64,000 nucleotides of DNA from Straminergon stramineum (GCA_963920665.1 OY987264.1:34204906-34268905); one strand, 5' to 3'. Numbered from the stretch's first letter, positions 40,441 through 53,200 are shown. Numbers and translations are program-made. Notes: generated from the letters alone by a model not told the origin.

Positions 40441-41565
40441 TTGTGCCTTTTTTATACTACGTAGTACTATGTGATCATGAGACATTCTTAGATTTTTCAA
40501 AATTTAGATTAAAAATTAGGATTTGGGAGGAGATTGTCAAACGATAGCTCATGAAGGATGTGGCTCTCTATGGAAATTTTCTCATGACACAATGCCTTTG
40601 AATCACCCACCAACTAATGCTAAAAAAATCTTTTTCTAGTTCTCTTGCTTCGGGTCACATGAGATTTTCTAGCCCCCCCTCGCCACTAGGTCCTTGATTC
40701 TTACCACTCTCCCTTTGGAAATCCATATGGCAGGCTCAAACCAAGAGGGGTGCAAGAGATGCTCTAAGATACTACACAAAATAGTGAAATTAGGTTGTCC
40801 CATACTAATTTCTTGAAATTTGACAGTATATTATATAAATATTTATTGTTTGTTTAGAAGAATGCATGAATTAGGTATGGATGTAATTGGGATTCATAAA
40901 CCTCCCTATATATACATAGAAATGTTTGTAGAAGTATTTGTATTTGTAGACTTTTGATGGCCTCTAAAGTATCTTTCTTGGAGTAAGTCAAACTAATTTC
41001 ATTATTTTGGGTAGAGTTACAATGACGAAATAAGACTTAAGCCTTTAAGGATGGACTTGGAACTACGGAAATCATCCCTTTTGAAATCGTGTGACATCAT
41101 CTACTTAAATAAAGATCAAAAATACTCATTGGAAGTCGAACTACTGTAGAAGACCTTCCCATTTTTACAAAAAAAATCGAGGATGAATAGTTGCACTTCT
41201 GTCATACTAGAAGGATTCATCTATCAAACACAAAACGTTTGTGCCTTGGGTTGTTGCTACATCTAAAAATCAAAGTAAAATTAATTTTTTAATTTTTAAT
41301 TTTTAAATAAGTTTAAAGTCAATATCTTTTATGCACAAATGAATGCAAGGTTTTTGTTGCGTTTTCGATACAAATAGAAAGCTTCATCCATGAAGGAGTG
41401 CAAGGGTTTTATTTCATGCATTTGGACATGCAATGTAAAAGTTATGGTTTTTCCACTTAGACTAGTCTAGCCTTGTGTCGTTGCTACAACCTAAATAAAA
41501 AAAATAAAAGTAAAAATTAAACAAAAATTTGAATTGATAAAAAATTTAATATTCAATATGCACAA
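40441..41565. other. Gene-less AT-rich stretch
   Basis: No gene supported. Bases about 41035-41240 are a family T relative (compare 5681-5910). Bases 41341-41460 form the first copy of a direct repeat whose second copy is at 42293-42425, sharing GAATGCAAGG, GAAGGAG and GGCATGCAATG-type blocks. Confidence 0.5.
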
Positions 41566-42287
41566 GGGTGATTGCAAGAAACACTTGTCCTATTTTGTGT
41601 CACACAATGTGTGCTGATTTGTTTTTTGCCCATAACTTTTGCGTTTTTGCTCCAAATGACTCAAGATTTATATGGAAGGTACTTGTGATTATCATACACC
41701 TTCCCTAATTTTTTCATAATTTTCAAAAAATAATTTACTATCCAAAAATAGACCCCAATTAAATGTCACAATTGCCAATTTGGAGGATTTTAGTACTACT
41801 TAGAACCCCCAAAACAGATTTTGAGCTGAAATTTAGATGAGATGGTCTTCTAGTAGAATTGTAGCTTTCCAGAGAAGGAATTTTAAAAATAGTTAATTTT
41901 TTGTGTAGTAGAAGCCTACAAAGTGAGCTTCTTTCTATTTGCATTTTGAAACATCTAAAATATTATTATGGTGGTTTTTTTGGTGAATGACCATCTCCAT
42001 AGGGTTGTTGCAAATGCCTAGTTTTTATTTTGTGTATTTACTTATTTTTACTATTTTTCCTTAGTTAAAACATCAAGGTATGTATTTTCTTGGGATTTAG
42101 CACTTTTCTAGTTCTCCTACTTAGATGATTTTTCTATGCAATTCCTTCCATGGGTACCTTCATCTTAAAGGTATATACATTAGTCATATTTTTTTAATTT
42201 AAAAAATAATAATTTTCTAATTTTAAAATATTCCAAAAAAAATCAACAATATGCAACCAAATCGACAAGTGTTTCTTGCAATCACCC
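41566..42287 (+). mobile_element. 0.72-kb element with inverted GGGTGATTGC ends, copy 2
   Basis: Ends GGGTGATTGCAAGAAACACT at 41566 and its reverse complement at 42287. The tetranucleotide ACAA occurs directly outside both ends (41562-41565 and 42288-42291) and may be a target duplication. The element matches 13094-13815 in reverse. It is bracketed by a diverged direct repeat of host sequence (41341-41460 and 42293-42425). Non-coding. Confidence 0.7.
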
Positions 42288-42673
42288 ACAAAGGAATGCA
42301 AGGCTTTGTGCAATGGAAGAGTTTGCATTTTTGACATGAACAAAAAGCTTTATGCATGAAGGAGCACAAGGGCTTCATTTTCTGGTGTTTGGGCATGCAA
42401 TGCAAAAGTTATGTTTTTTTCCAAAATAAAAGATTCATTTAATTCAATTTCCAAATTCATGATTTTTTTGGAGAATCAATAATTTTCACACCTTATGTCC
42501 ATATGCCACAAAACAAAGTCCATGCACCCCTCCTTACAAAGAGCTTCCAATAGTACCAAGAGCATCGCCAAACTCTTCATGGTTTCTTAGATCTTAGGCA
42601 TATCATACAAATAAACAAACAAACAAATAAACAAATTTAAGTTATAGATTTGAAACTTTTTCATTTAAACAAC

Positions 42674-42935
42674 CATTGTATGAAATTCACCTCCTGTAAA
42701 GAGTTGTGAGTTTCTGCGAGTTCCTACGAGCTCCCGTAAGTTCTAAGACTATGGAAACTCAATTACACTAGTTGGTTGACGTGGTTGAATATCGGCCACA
42801 TCAGATTATAATAAAAAAATATTTTTCAATATTTTCTTTTTTCATATTTTTAAAATTCAGGCATGAACTAGCTAGTTCGCAGCATGGGGAACCAACCTGA
42901 ACCAACCCTTTAGTATTGCTAAAAAACATCTAATA
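42674..42935 (-). mobile_element. MITE with GC-rich ends, reverse copy of the 9411-9698 family
   Basis: Read in reverse, it matches the 9411-9698 element along most of its length: a GCGAGTTCC arm, AAGTTCTAAGACT, GACGTGGT with a GGCCACATCA partner, an A/T-rich core, then GCTAGTTCGCAGC and the CCTGAA end. Outer ends CATTGTATG and CATCTAATA are eroded versions of the inverted repeat CATTAGATG. Non-coding. Confidence 0.65.
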
Positions 42936-43902
42936 CGTACCATAAGCATTAATAGGCAACGTTAAAAGTAGATATAGGAAAGCTATAGTATGCGACATAT
43001 AACACATTACTATTGAATTGTGAAGATAAAATCCATACCTTCAAGTTAGGCAGTTTGTTTTGGTTGTTATACTGAGATCTTCCAAATTGTGCGTCTCACG
43101 GTTGTGCTCTTTGTTAGTTGTGATTTGAAAGAAAATTAATTTCAAAGTTAGCCATGTCTATAAAACTTGGTTTTGTGTACCATAATTTGGAATTACTTTA
43201 TATTTTGTCAATTTTTTCTTAGAATTCCAAAGGAACTTTTTGTGCCTTTCACATGTTGGCATACATCATTTTAGCTTTTTGTACCCAAAAATTGAAGGTA
43301 GTTGATATTAGAGAATATCAAATATTCGAAATTTGACAAATTTGCAAATGATGTTGGTTTCCATGATATTTAAATTATTTTTTGGAATTGAAAGTATGGA
43401 ATTGCATTAGCCATTGTAGAAAGAATATAGCCATTAAAATATTGAAAAATATAAAAAGATTAAATAAAATATTGAATGGCTAATGGGGAGGTTGATTGCA
43501 ATATTTTACATTAGCCATTGTAGAAAGAGTATTTTATTTTTTCATATTTTTCAATATTTGTTATTTGAGTTTTTTGTTAAATTTTTTTCTAAAGTTTATG
43601 TGTTTAACTTATTTCCTAACCATTGAATTTTTCCCCCTAATTGGAGATCCTACAAATTTTGGAGTAGTATTTTTTGGAAAATGGAAATGAAACTTCTAAA
43701 ATGTGTTTCAAATGTTGTTTTGAAAATTCAAGTTTAACTACTTTAAAAATGGTGAATCTTGAAACTCTAAATATTTTGGTGGACATACTTGTTGCAAGTC
43801 AAAAAAAAATTCTACATTTAAATGTAGTGAAAAAGTAATATAGAAGAAGAATTTAGCATTGTTTCAAAAAATGATGTTTCGGGATGGGGATGGAATTTTA
43901 TA
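42936..43902. other. Gene-less AT-rich stretch
   Basis: No gene supported. ATTAGCCATTGTAGAAAGA occurs twice (near 43407 and 43511) beside an inverted AATGGCTAAT, indicating a small eroded repeat. Confidence 0.5.
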
Positions 43903-44318
43903 AGGTAGGAACACCTAAAATGGACAGGAGTCGTTTATGGACACTTAGAAAACAACCTAAATTCAAGGGCTTGTGGACCCGAGGTAAACAAGTGGGGTTC
44001 TAAAGTAGACATGTGGGGTTCCAGGAAGTTGTCATTATTTCAAGAAGTAGCCAATCACCCGCACTTAATTCAAGTGTAGAATGTGTTCCTTTTGGGTGTT
44101 TTCATGCCCGCTTTGGTGTTAATCTAGTGTCCACAATAGTTGCATCCATGAAGTTGTCTTCAAAAATTCATAGAATATTCATACAAGCTTGGAAAAATAC
44201 AAAACTAATTTTGTTGGTTTCCTAAACTATTTCCTACCCCGTAGACAACATTTTTTTCTGCATAGACCCTCACAATCAAGTCATCTCAAATAAGTGTCTG
44301 TTTTAGGTGTTCCTACCT
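43903..44318. mobile_element. TA-flanked element, 416 bp
   Basis: Inverted ends AGGTAGGAACACCTAAAA and TTTTAGGTGTTCCTACCT with TA outside each end (43901-43902 and 44319-44320). The interior is unrelated to the other TA elements in the window. A short open frame inside has no recognised domain. Likely a Tc1/mariner-type MITE. Confidence 0.7.
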
Positions 44319-44362
44319 TAGTATTAACATATATGATTATTTCAACACTTATGTTAATACAA

Positions 44363-44526
44363 TAGAACCTCTCTGAAATAATAGAGTTGGGATTGGGGTG
44401 ACTATATTGCATTAGAGAAGTTATTATATTAAGGAGGGTCATTGCATTGATGACATTTGTATATGTCCTAGGCTTGGGACTAGACAATCAATGTTACCTT
44501 TAGAGTATATTACTTTAGAGAGGTTA
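44363..44526. mobile_element. TA-type MITE, copy 2
   Basis: Left end TAGAACCTCTCTGAAATAAT; the right end region TTACTTTAGAGAGGTTAT is its imperfect reverse complement. It is related to 34533-34682 over most of its length. Borders on the right are uncertain by a few bases. Confidence 0.55.
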
Positions 44527-45132
44527 TTTTGTAGTACACTGCAATTGAGCAAGCACTTGGCATAACATTTTTTTGGTATATTAATTATTGAAAACAAAAA
44601 AGTGAACCTCCTATCGGATGTAGTTTCTTGGAAAATTGATGCAGTAGACTACCCCCTAAAAAGGAACATGTATAGATTTTATCAATATTAATCATATTTG
44701 CAAATAAAAAATGAAAAACAAAACACATGATTCATCCATCACCCCTTTGAAACTAAAACAAAAAAAACTCCGATATGAGTATGATGAATAGAATACATAT
44801 GTAATATATATAGATATAATGTACAAAACATGGATATTATATGAAATATTGATATGGTATGACATAGAGGTACAAATGAAGATATAGGATATGAAATACA
44901 ATTCTTAATCCCATGTCAATTGTAATCTAATATGTATAGAAGATATATAGATATAGGGAGTAATGAAAAAATATAGATACAGAGTTTATTCACTCATTCA
45001 CTTATTAAGCGAGGGGGTCCCTTCACTATGTCCTCAAAAAGGACACTCACAATGTACCTACTTGCATGTGGTCGAAAAGGTAGAAGCACCTTAAACCATC
45101 AATACAAACATTTTCATGTCTTTTGCACATTT
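44527..45132. other. Gene-less AT-rich stretch
   Basis: AT-rich with ATATGGATAT-type words at 44780-44900 and near 44940. Nothing else is supported. Confidence 0.5.
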
Positions 45133-46264
45133 TGTCACGACCCTCATCACAAGGCGTGCCCATGCCACCTTGGTGAGCAAGGGGGACATTGGGGATGACT
45201 CCCCAAGCCTTGCAAGAGATGAGGTGAGGGGGACTAGGAGTCCCGAGCGATCAGAGCAATGTAGTGCTCTGATCCAGACAAATTTGGAGGCGTGTGATAC
45301 ATGCTTGGAAAGGTCTTGAGAAGACGCTTCTAGCCGTTCAAAGAACGCGTGATTTGGACTTGCGAGTCAAAAGTTATGGGCGTTCAAAGTTGGGGGTGTC
45401 CCGATCGCGCCGGGAGTGTCCCGAATCTTTGGAGGGCGATAACTTTGCGAGTAATTGTCCTAATGGAGCAAGTGAGTAGTCCATCGGCATCTACGCGTTA
45501 CGTAGATGTCGAAAATGGGGTCGCATGTGCGATTTGGATCCCGGACCGCAAAGTTGTGCCGGGTGAAAGTTCGGGAGTCTCAAACTAGTGCGAATCGGGA
45601 GAAACGAGGTGGTCTTCCAAAACCAAAGGGTATTTGGGAGTCCCCCTTGACATACAAGGGGGGGGGGGGCTGCCGAATCCTGTAGAGAGTACTATGAAGA
45701 GGGGTGGTCTCCCTCCTCACTCCCGGATGGTGCCATGGTGAGCCTAAGTGGCCCCGGGTAGTGAGGTTAGTGTTGAAGCCTCACCACCACTTGTGTGTTA
45801 CCATGGAGTGCTTGTGCACTCCTTGATACCGGTTGGGTGGTGTCCCACTCCACACTAGGCCATGGTGTGAGTCCCGTTTGGTGAGTCCCAATTAGTGAGT
45901 CCCAATTAGTGAGTCCCGATTAGTGAGTCCCGAAATGAGTTGGGTTGGGCCTAGTGGGGAGTTGGGTCCCATTCAAGGGCGGTTAGCACCGGTGGGAGTA
46001 GTGCCTCACCGAGTGCTTGGACATCAATGGAAGTTCCGCCCCATGTCATCAAATGACATGCCCGGTGTCTTGTGGGAGTTAAGTATTAGAAGGAAAGGAT
46101 TGGGAGTCACGGAGGAATGGGGAACCCCGTGACTTGAGTTGGAACCTAACATTGTGGATGCGTGGCATGTGTAGTGTTAGGAGAGCGTGAACCTTGGTGG
46201 CATTGAGGTGTTAAGTGTTTGGAAAGTGAGCTTAAGGTGGTAAGTGTCACTAAGAGGCGCGACA
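45133..46264. mobile_element. Solo LTR, 1.13 kb, with 5-bp target duplication
   Basis: The block is markedly GC-richer than its flanks. It starts TGTCACGACCC and ends GGCGCGACA, giving TG...CA termini with the short inverted repeat TGTC/GACA. CATTT flanks both sides (45128-45132 and 46265-46269), a 5-bp target duplication as expected for LTR retrotransposon integration. No second LTR or internal coding region is present, so recombination between two LTRs is the simplest history. The TGTCACG start is common in plant Ty3/gypsy LTRs; that superfamily call is inference. Confidence 0.8.
45881..45938. repeat. Short tandem repeat inside the solo LTR
   Basis: Four copies of the 16-bp unit GTGAGTCCCRATTAGT, the first preceded by a related GTGAGTCCCG unit and the last degenerate. 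Confidence 0.8.
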
Positions 46265-46269
46265 CATTT

Positions 46270-49200
46270 GAACAAAAAATTGTCAAGAAGTAAATAAATA
46301 ATTTAACTTGAATTTTTTTTTGTTAGAACTTATTAAAAATTCTTAAACAAAACATGTTTTAACATATTTCAAGAAATTTTAATAAAATTTAACATGATAA
46401 AGATAAGAAAAAAAGAAAAAAAATGTAGTGATGTTCAAATCCAAGGACGTTTGTATTAGTGAAATAATACTTTTGGAACCTTGAAGCAACAAAAAGTGGT
46501 GCTTGAATAGCCACTTTGATCATCTATTCTAATTTGAAATAGAAGATTGATAATTCCACATCCCATTGTTCCATATGTAGAATTGGTTTGTTATTATTTC
46601 TATTAACTACTAAAGGATAGTGATATTCAATTTTGAATTTACATACTTCTGAGTTACTTTAAGTAAGTTATTTGTGGATATTTTTTCGATTCAATTTAGT
46701 TTATTTTTTTGCAATCACTTATGATGCTCCTTGGTTGATTCTATTGACATTAATTATGGTCTCTTAACAATAATTTTCTCAATATAGTAAATTGAATTGT
46801 CCCTTTCAAAACCTAGAATCCTTCATCCCTAAAGGCATGAGAAACCCAATTTGGATTGCATCATGGTGTTTGTTTTTGTGTATTTGACAATTAAGGTTTG
46901 TGAATTGATGTATGTAGTAGCTACAAAAGTTTGTATTCATGCTAAGGAGGATCCAATGACACTGGACACTTCTAATTTAGATCATTGTTGCACCTTTTAT
47001 ATGTCCAAGAAGTTGCAAAATGGCCATGTGTTCCAAATGCATGATGCTATATTTGAATATGATAAGGCTTAGATATTAGAATGACCTTGATACAATTTTT
47101 TTGAAACATAGTACCCAAAATTTGGCTTTTTCTTTTTCGAAATTTTTGGCCAACTCTAACCATTGAGTACAAGATTTAATTCTTTAAGGATGAAAAGATC
47201 ACATTTTAGTCTCATATTTTTTTACAAGTTTTGAATAGTTCTATTGGGAATTCTTATTCATTCAAATGATTATTATTTTGAACCAAAACATGAAATGTTC
47301 CTCACTCAATCTAATGATTTAAAGATGATTTCTATTTAAAGTATGCTTTCTACAATACGATCAATCAAAATGGACATTTCTAAATGTTGAATTGCTTGTC
47401 CTTAATCTTAGAAGGACACTAGCATGTGACCAGCATAATCACTCCAAAATGATCTATTTTTTGAACAGATAGATGCATTCTTCATTTCTATAGTGATATG
47501 GAAAGTCATCCTTGTACTACTTTGGGGCTTCAATGTCCTCACAAGGTTAAAAAGTAAAAAGGTTCAATGGATGACTTCACTATTAAATATAGAAACAAAT
47601 AATGCACCTATTAGTCCATAGACCTATTGGTCCAATAATCAAAGCATTTTAGTGACTACCTAGATCATGGGGGGGGGGGGCCATGTCCTTCCAAGTTAAT
47701 CCCAAAGAACAAAGTCCATGACTATATAGTCAAACTTGAAAGTCCCTCATTTTGTATCCTCAATTTCTTCTCTATTCATGAGTGAAATTTTTTGGAATTA
47801 ATTTTTAGAGATGTGAAATCACATGTATATATTTGTCATCAAATTTTCAAATTTTTTTGTAAAACAATTTCAAATTACCATGAATTTTAGAAGAAAAAAT
47901 GAAGAAAATTCATATCAAATACAAATCATGTTCAAAATTTTTTAAATACTCAGGATAGAAGTGCATTATAGTGTAGAACATTGTGGTATAAAGAATTTTT
48001 TTTTTCAATCCATATTTAGAAAAGTGGTTGTAGATCTTCAACTTTGAACCTCACTAAAATGCTTATTTTAAGGAATTTTTCAAAATTTTCAAATGGAGTA
48101 GAAACTACACTATAAAAGCTTCCTTTTGTTAGTTTTTTTCAAAAGAAAAAAAGTTATTTTGAAAGTCAAAATCAAGTTCTAAGGAAAAAATGTTTAAAAT
48201 ATTGAAATACATTGGATAGAGTATCATTTTTTTTATAAACAATAAGATAAACCAACCCATGACAGACAAACTACCCAATGCGGACACCTAGAAAACCACC
48301 CATTCTAATCTTACATCAATCTATGACAGATTATTGCTAATAAATGGCAACAATGCTAGTATGTGAGCCTAAGAATGTGAGCTTGTGAGCATTGAGCCTA
48401 CAATATAGGTATCCAACGGTGCTAGTATGTGAGCCCTAAAATGCAAGCTAGTGTGCATTGAGCCTACAATATAGATACCTATAATATAAATACCACACAC
48501 TAGAGAAGGTGTATGTATCATAAACACCTATAATATGGGTATTTATAATATATGTATCCTATAATTATAGATGGTTTATAGTATATACACCTATTACATA
48601 GGTGTGTAGTATTCTAGGCTCATGGACTCACACTCCTATACTCACATAATAGCAACCCTCTAATAAATGGAATTAAGACTTCATTAGGTTTGTTAGTGGC
48701 TGAAATCAATGCCTTGGATGATGTTAATGGAGTTATTAGTGACTATTTTATGACCTTCTACCTTTTTTTAATGTAAATTCATTTCCAAAGTTAAGTTTTT
48801 AATTCCCTTATGTCATGGCTATGTTAAAAATATTGTGACCATGTTAGAAAATTTTGAGATTGCTTTAGGTGATTAGATGACCATTATGGGTACACTCTAT
48901 GGTGATTTGGGGTAGTCTACAAATTGTTTTGGGCCAATTGGGCAATACACTTCAAATAATCACAACAAATTGATAATTTGTCAAAAAAATAAAATTTCAA
49001 TTTTTCTTTGCATTTCTCATGTTTATCTTTATATGAAAAAAAATTTAATTTTTTTTCAAAAATGTGAACATAGCAAACTAGCCATTATGCCTATCATAGG
49101 CTGGTTCACCTTAGTAGCTTCTTCAATAACTCCAAACAATCCATTGCAAAGTTTTTGCCTCTCCAATTTGATTGTTCTAAAGCACAATTAGTCTCACAAA

Positions 49201-49601
49201 CAAAATATATCTCATATGCAACATACAAACCCCAACATTTAACCAAAACCATGACACACAAGGTATATAAATAAGGGTTTAGGTAAATGTGGATGCCTTA
49301 GATGAAAGTAGCAACAACCATCTAAAAGTTGTATGAACAACTAAGATGAATACCTAACTTATTTTAGTTACATTTCAAATGTATCCTATTTTCATTAACT
49401 ATTTTTTAGATTGCCTATACTAACTGTTTTTTGCACTTTCATTGATTATTAGGTAGAAAGTTGCCCAAGCTGAGGAATCGGATGAAAATGTTCTCAGTGT
49501 CCTCGGTCCCACTCGCAACATCCCACTCGCAAGGTTAAATCAGATGAAAATCATATTGATGAAAACATCCCCATTGTCTTCCACCGTCTAAGGTGCCACT
49601 A
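46270..49601. other. Gene-less AT-rich stretch with eroded repeats
   Basis: No gene supported. A diverged relative of the small TTAA MITE is at about 47547-47699. Bases 48350-48660 contain two direct copies of a TGCTAGTATGTGAGCC to GCCTACAATATAG unit and many TATAATAT words, related to 5255-5440. Bases near 46480-46570 resemble the repeat at 35065-35165. The rest shows nothing I can assign. Confidence 0.5.
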
Positions 49602-49917
49602 CACTAATAATGATATTTAGTGTTATGTTACTAATAGTGTTACCTGAGCTTTTACTACACATACTCTAAATTTCAATTGGTTTGCATTTAGTGTTGTGTT
49701 CACAACCCTTTAATTCATATATTTAGATTTATATTTTTTTCATGACAATTTGATGAAATAATATGTAACACTAAATGTAATTTTATAAAAAATTTATATC
49801 CAATAGTTGACAAATAGTGTCTATGTTCATTTGGTGTTGGTAACATTAACAAGATTGTTGACATTTAGTGTTGTGCTTCGTAATTAGAGTTGCCAACACT
49901 AAATACCATCATTAGTG
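49602..49917. mobile_element. TA-flanked MITE upstream of RPN1
   Basis: Inverted ends CACTAATAATGATATTTAGT and the reverse complement of CACTAATGATGGTATTTAGT, with TA outside both ends (49600-49601 and 49918-49919). It is 316 bp, non-coding, and ends about 330 bp before the RPN1 start codon. CACTA at the terminus could also suggest an En/Spm relative, but the flanks share TA and not a trinucleotide. Confidence 0.65.
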
Positions 49918-49919
49918 TA

Positions 49920-50248
49920 CTGACCTGGGAAGTGGGTCCTTTAGTCAAAAGGATGCAATGGGCATGAAGGGTCAACATCTGGATTGAGATCTCAATTTGA
50001 CATTTTATAAGACTTGGATTGAAGTGCCGAGATCTAATTTGAGCACCTCAGACGAAGAGGACGACGAAGGCAAAGCCTACTTCCATTTCGGGAGGACCGG
50101 AAACGCACGTCTCTCGCAGTGCTCGTCTGCCACCTTGCCTGCGCTTGAGTGGAGTTCATTACTATTTCGATTCCACTGCATTGTGTGCGATTTCTGCTCG
50201 CCATCGATTCTGCAGTCTTAGAGTTTGGTCAAGTGTAACCCAGTAGCC
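49920..50248 (+). promoter_or_regulatory. Putative promoter and 5' leader of RPN1
   Basis: Composition becomes GC-richer from about 50030. A 74-codon frame (ATG at 49997, stop at 50219-50221) ends 27 bases before the RPN1 start and could be an upstream ORF if transcription begins early enough. The transcription start is not determined. Confidence 0.4.
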
Positions 50249-53200
50249 ATGGCGCCGGATCCGAAAGAAAATGGCGGAGCGCTAGGGGAGCGCATGGACC
50301 ATGACGCAGTGCCACCTTCCGGAAAGAAGGACGCCGTGAAGGCTTCCAACAAGAAGAAGAAAGACGAGAAGAACAAGGGCGACGATTTGGTGAGTTTGGA
50401 TTTAGGGTTTAAAAGAATTGGGTCGAAACCCTAAATTTGAATGAAGGGGTTTGAACCAGTGGCGATTGATCGTAATTTCTGGTTGCGGAAGACGTTTTTA
50501 TTGCTTTAACTGATATTTGGTTTATCGTGTGGTTCTGGAGTGTAAAGCCTATGATTACGATGATTTTTGAGGTTCGATGGTTACGGATCAGATGTTTCTT
50601 GCACTCCCACCGTGGTTGTGTAGCTGGTTGTTTGGCGAATTAGGGTCTTGCGGGTGCGTTTAGTCCTTAGTTAGTAGGTTGCGATTGTCGGTTGGTTGGA
50701 GAAAGGTTGAGTTGGTCTTCTGCTTCCTCTGCTTTTGATTGGAGGTGAGGCATATCTTAGACGTAATAGTGCCGAAGAGTGCAATTGTGTCTTACGAACT
50801 TTATTGGACCAGTGCTCTTGACCTGCCATTTTGATGGCTGGATGTGTCATGACTCGATTTCATATTGGATTTGAATGACTTGCAGTCGGAGGAAGACCTC
50901 ACTCTTAAGCAGCATTTGTGCGATATGGTGTGGTTGCTCTTATCGTAGTATTATGCCGGAAGTTGGAGCTCTTGGAACTTCATTGGATTAGTGCTCTTGA
51001 TCTATCATTTTGATCGATTTATAGTGCCGTGGCTCAAATTCATGTTTCATTTGAATGACTTGCAGTCGGAGGAAGATCTTGCTCTTAAGCAGCAGTTGGA
51101 ACTATATGTGGAAAGGACCCAGGATCCAGAAGCTGGAATTCAAAGAGTAGCTTTGGAAGCCATGAGGTATACTCAATGGGATGGAGCCTGTATCTTTCCT
51201 TATGCCATATCTAGTTGCCTTCTCGTAGTTTGCTAACCAAGTGGGTCTGTCTTGGCGATCTCCTCAAGTAGGGCTGGATGCAGTTTGGCAGCTAAGAATA
51301 TTGCTCTGGTCATTGGTTCTATGTTTGAACATGACAATGCACTTGAGTGGGAGTAGTGGGAGTTTCATCTCGTGGAGTGCTTCTTGCAGGCAAGAAATTA
51401 GGACAGCTACAAGCTCCATGACTTCGGTTCCCAAGCCACTTAAGTTCCTTAGACCGCATTACAAAACCCTGAAGACCCAGTACGAAAAAATGCCTGAATC
51501 TGAACTCAAAGTAAGTTTTCATACCTCGATTTTGCGGAGTGTATAGTCGTAGTTTTCTCGCATTTGCATCACATAGGGAGACTTTCTACTTGCAATCCTG
51601 CCACGTTTTTGAGGAAGCTGAGTACTTCATATTGCGATTTGATTTTGCAGAGATTTATGGCGGATATTTTATCTGTGCTTGCGCTCACAATGTCGGAGGA
51701 GGGGGACAGAGTAAGTCCTATCCTTCACATGAGGTCTATTGTTTTATGTTTTTTTCTTTTGTATTTGTATATGCGATTTGTCAAGTCGTGGGTTTACATG
51801 TAGGTGTGATTTCTTGTTCGGAACCTTGTGCAGGAAAGTTTGCGCTTTAGATTGCAGGGTACAGTTGGAGATATTGGTTCCTGGGGCCATGAATATGTCA
51901 GGTATTCTCTTACTATTGCTGATTTAGCGGCATTTATGAAATTAAGCCGTCATCTTTAGATTGGGATGTGTGTTGGCGGTTCCTCATTAAAACATCAGTC
52001 TGACCGCCAATTTCATTAGTGTAAGACAGACCTTGGTTAATTTACATTTTAACATTCGCAGGAATTTGGCCGGAGAGATAGGCAACGAGTTTCAACAACG
52101 TCAGGTATTTTTTATGTAGCCAAGGCATCTGTTCTTGAATTTGAAGTACTCAGCATGGACGTGGTTAGCTTCTCTTATAAGATCTTTTTCTATAAGTATA
52201 TGTAACATTAAGTAAGATAATATTGCAAGATTCTTTTGTTATAAGTTTGTTCTCTTGCCTAGGACGGTACTGTTGTTTGTAGCTTTGTTTATATACGTTG
52301 CTAAGATGTGTGTTTGTGTTTACTGCAGGCTGTTGAGGAGTCTGTTGAGGACTTGATGGATCTGGTTAAGCAGATTGTTCCATTTCATGTGAAGGTAAAG
52401 ATTTTTATATTTCCGCTTAGTTGGACTCATTTTCTTATTGGTCCACTTATGCAGTGTAGGATTTTACCGTAATATCTGACTAGGTCTCCTTACTGCCTGT
52501 GTGCAGCATAATGCAGAACCTGAGGCTGTGGATCTTCTAATGGAGGTTTGTAGACTAAATTCTGACAATTTGATGTTAATGTGAACTATGAGCGGATGTT
52601 TGAATCTATGTTGGTACAATATTAATAATAATGTGACTGGATTCTCTGTTTTTGTGCCTGTTTTGCTGGTTTTGAGTTGCTACTTCGGTAATCCTTACTT
52701 TCTTTCCATTGTGACGGATACATTTAATGGTTGTTGGTGCTTTCTACAGGTAGATAAACTTGACATGCTAATTGACCACATCGACAAAGCCAACCATAAG
52801 CGCACCTGCTCCTATCTTACCAGTTTTGCCAGGTATGAGCGCCTTCTTCAAATATTTTTTTATTGAACATTAACTCCTGTCTTGTATGCTGTATTTACCT
52901 TTCGATTGCGAGTTCTTATCACATGATTGTGAATGGTCTTGCAGTTATGTCCCAGAACCAGATGATATGGCTGTTCTGAAAATTGCGTACCAGTTATACT
53001 GCAAGTTCAACAAATTTCCAGAGGCCTTGCGAGTTGCTTTGCGAATGGGCAATGCACAGGTATGTCATAAAGACTTGATTAGGGGTTTTCCCGTCCTACT
53101 CAAGGCGCTTGGGGAACAGTCACTCTCCTTCATCTTCGTTAATTAGGGTGTAATCTACAATTTGTTTTGCGTTAAATCACGAACCTCATGTTTCGCTGTT

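Noticed and set aside
41341..42425. LTR retrotransposon bounded by the direct repeats at 41341-41460 and 42293-42425
   Set aside because: The repeats are diverged, lack TG...CA ends and a target duplication, and enclose a separate inverted-repeat element. Local duplication is a simpler reading.
44013..44225. 70-codon frame inside the TA-flanked element
   Set aside because: It lies wholly within a 416-bp MITE and matches no transposase. It is too short to be meaningful.
46851..47072. 73-codon frame with a faint resemblance to the protease region of copia-type retroelements
   Set aside because: The resemblance rests on a few residues (LDTS, HC, M) with wrong spacing. No neighbouring integrase or reverse transcriptase is seen, so I do not call an element.
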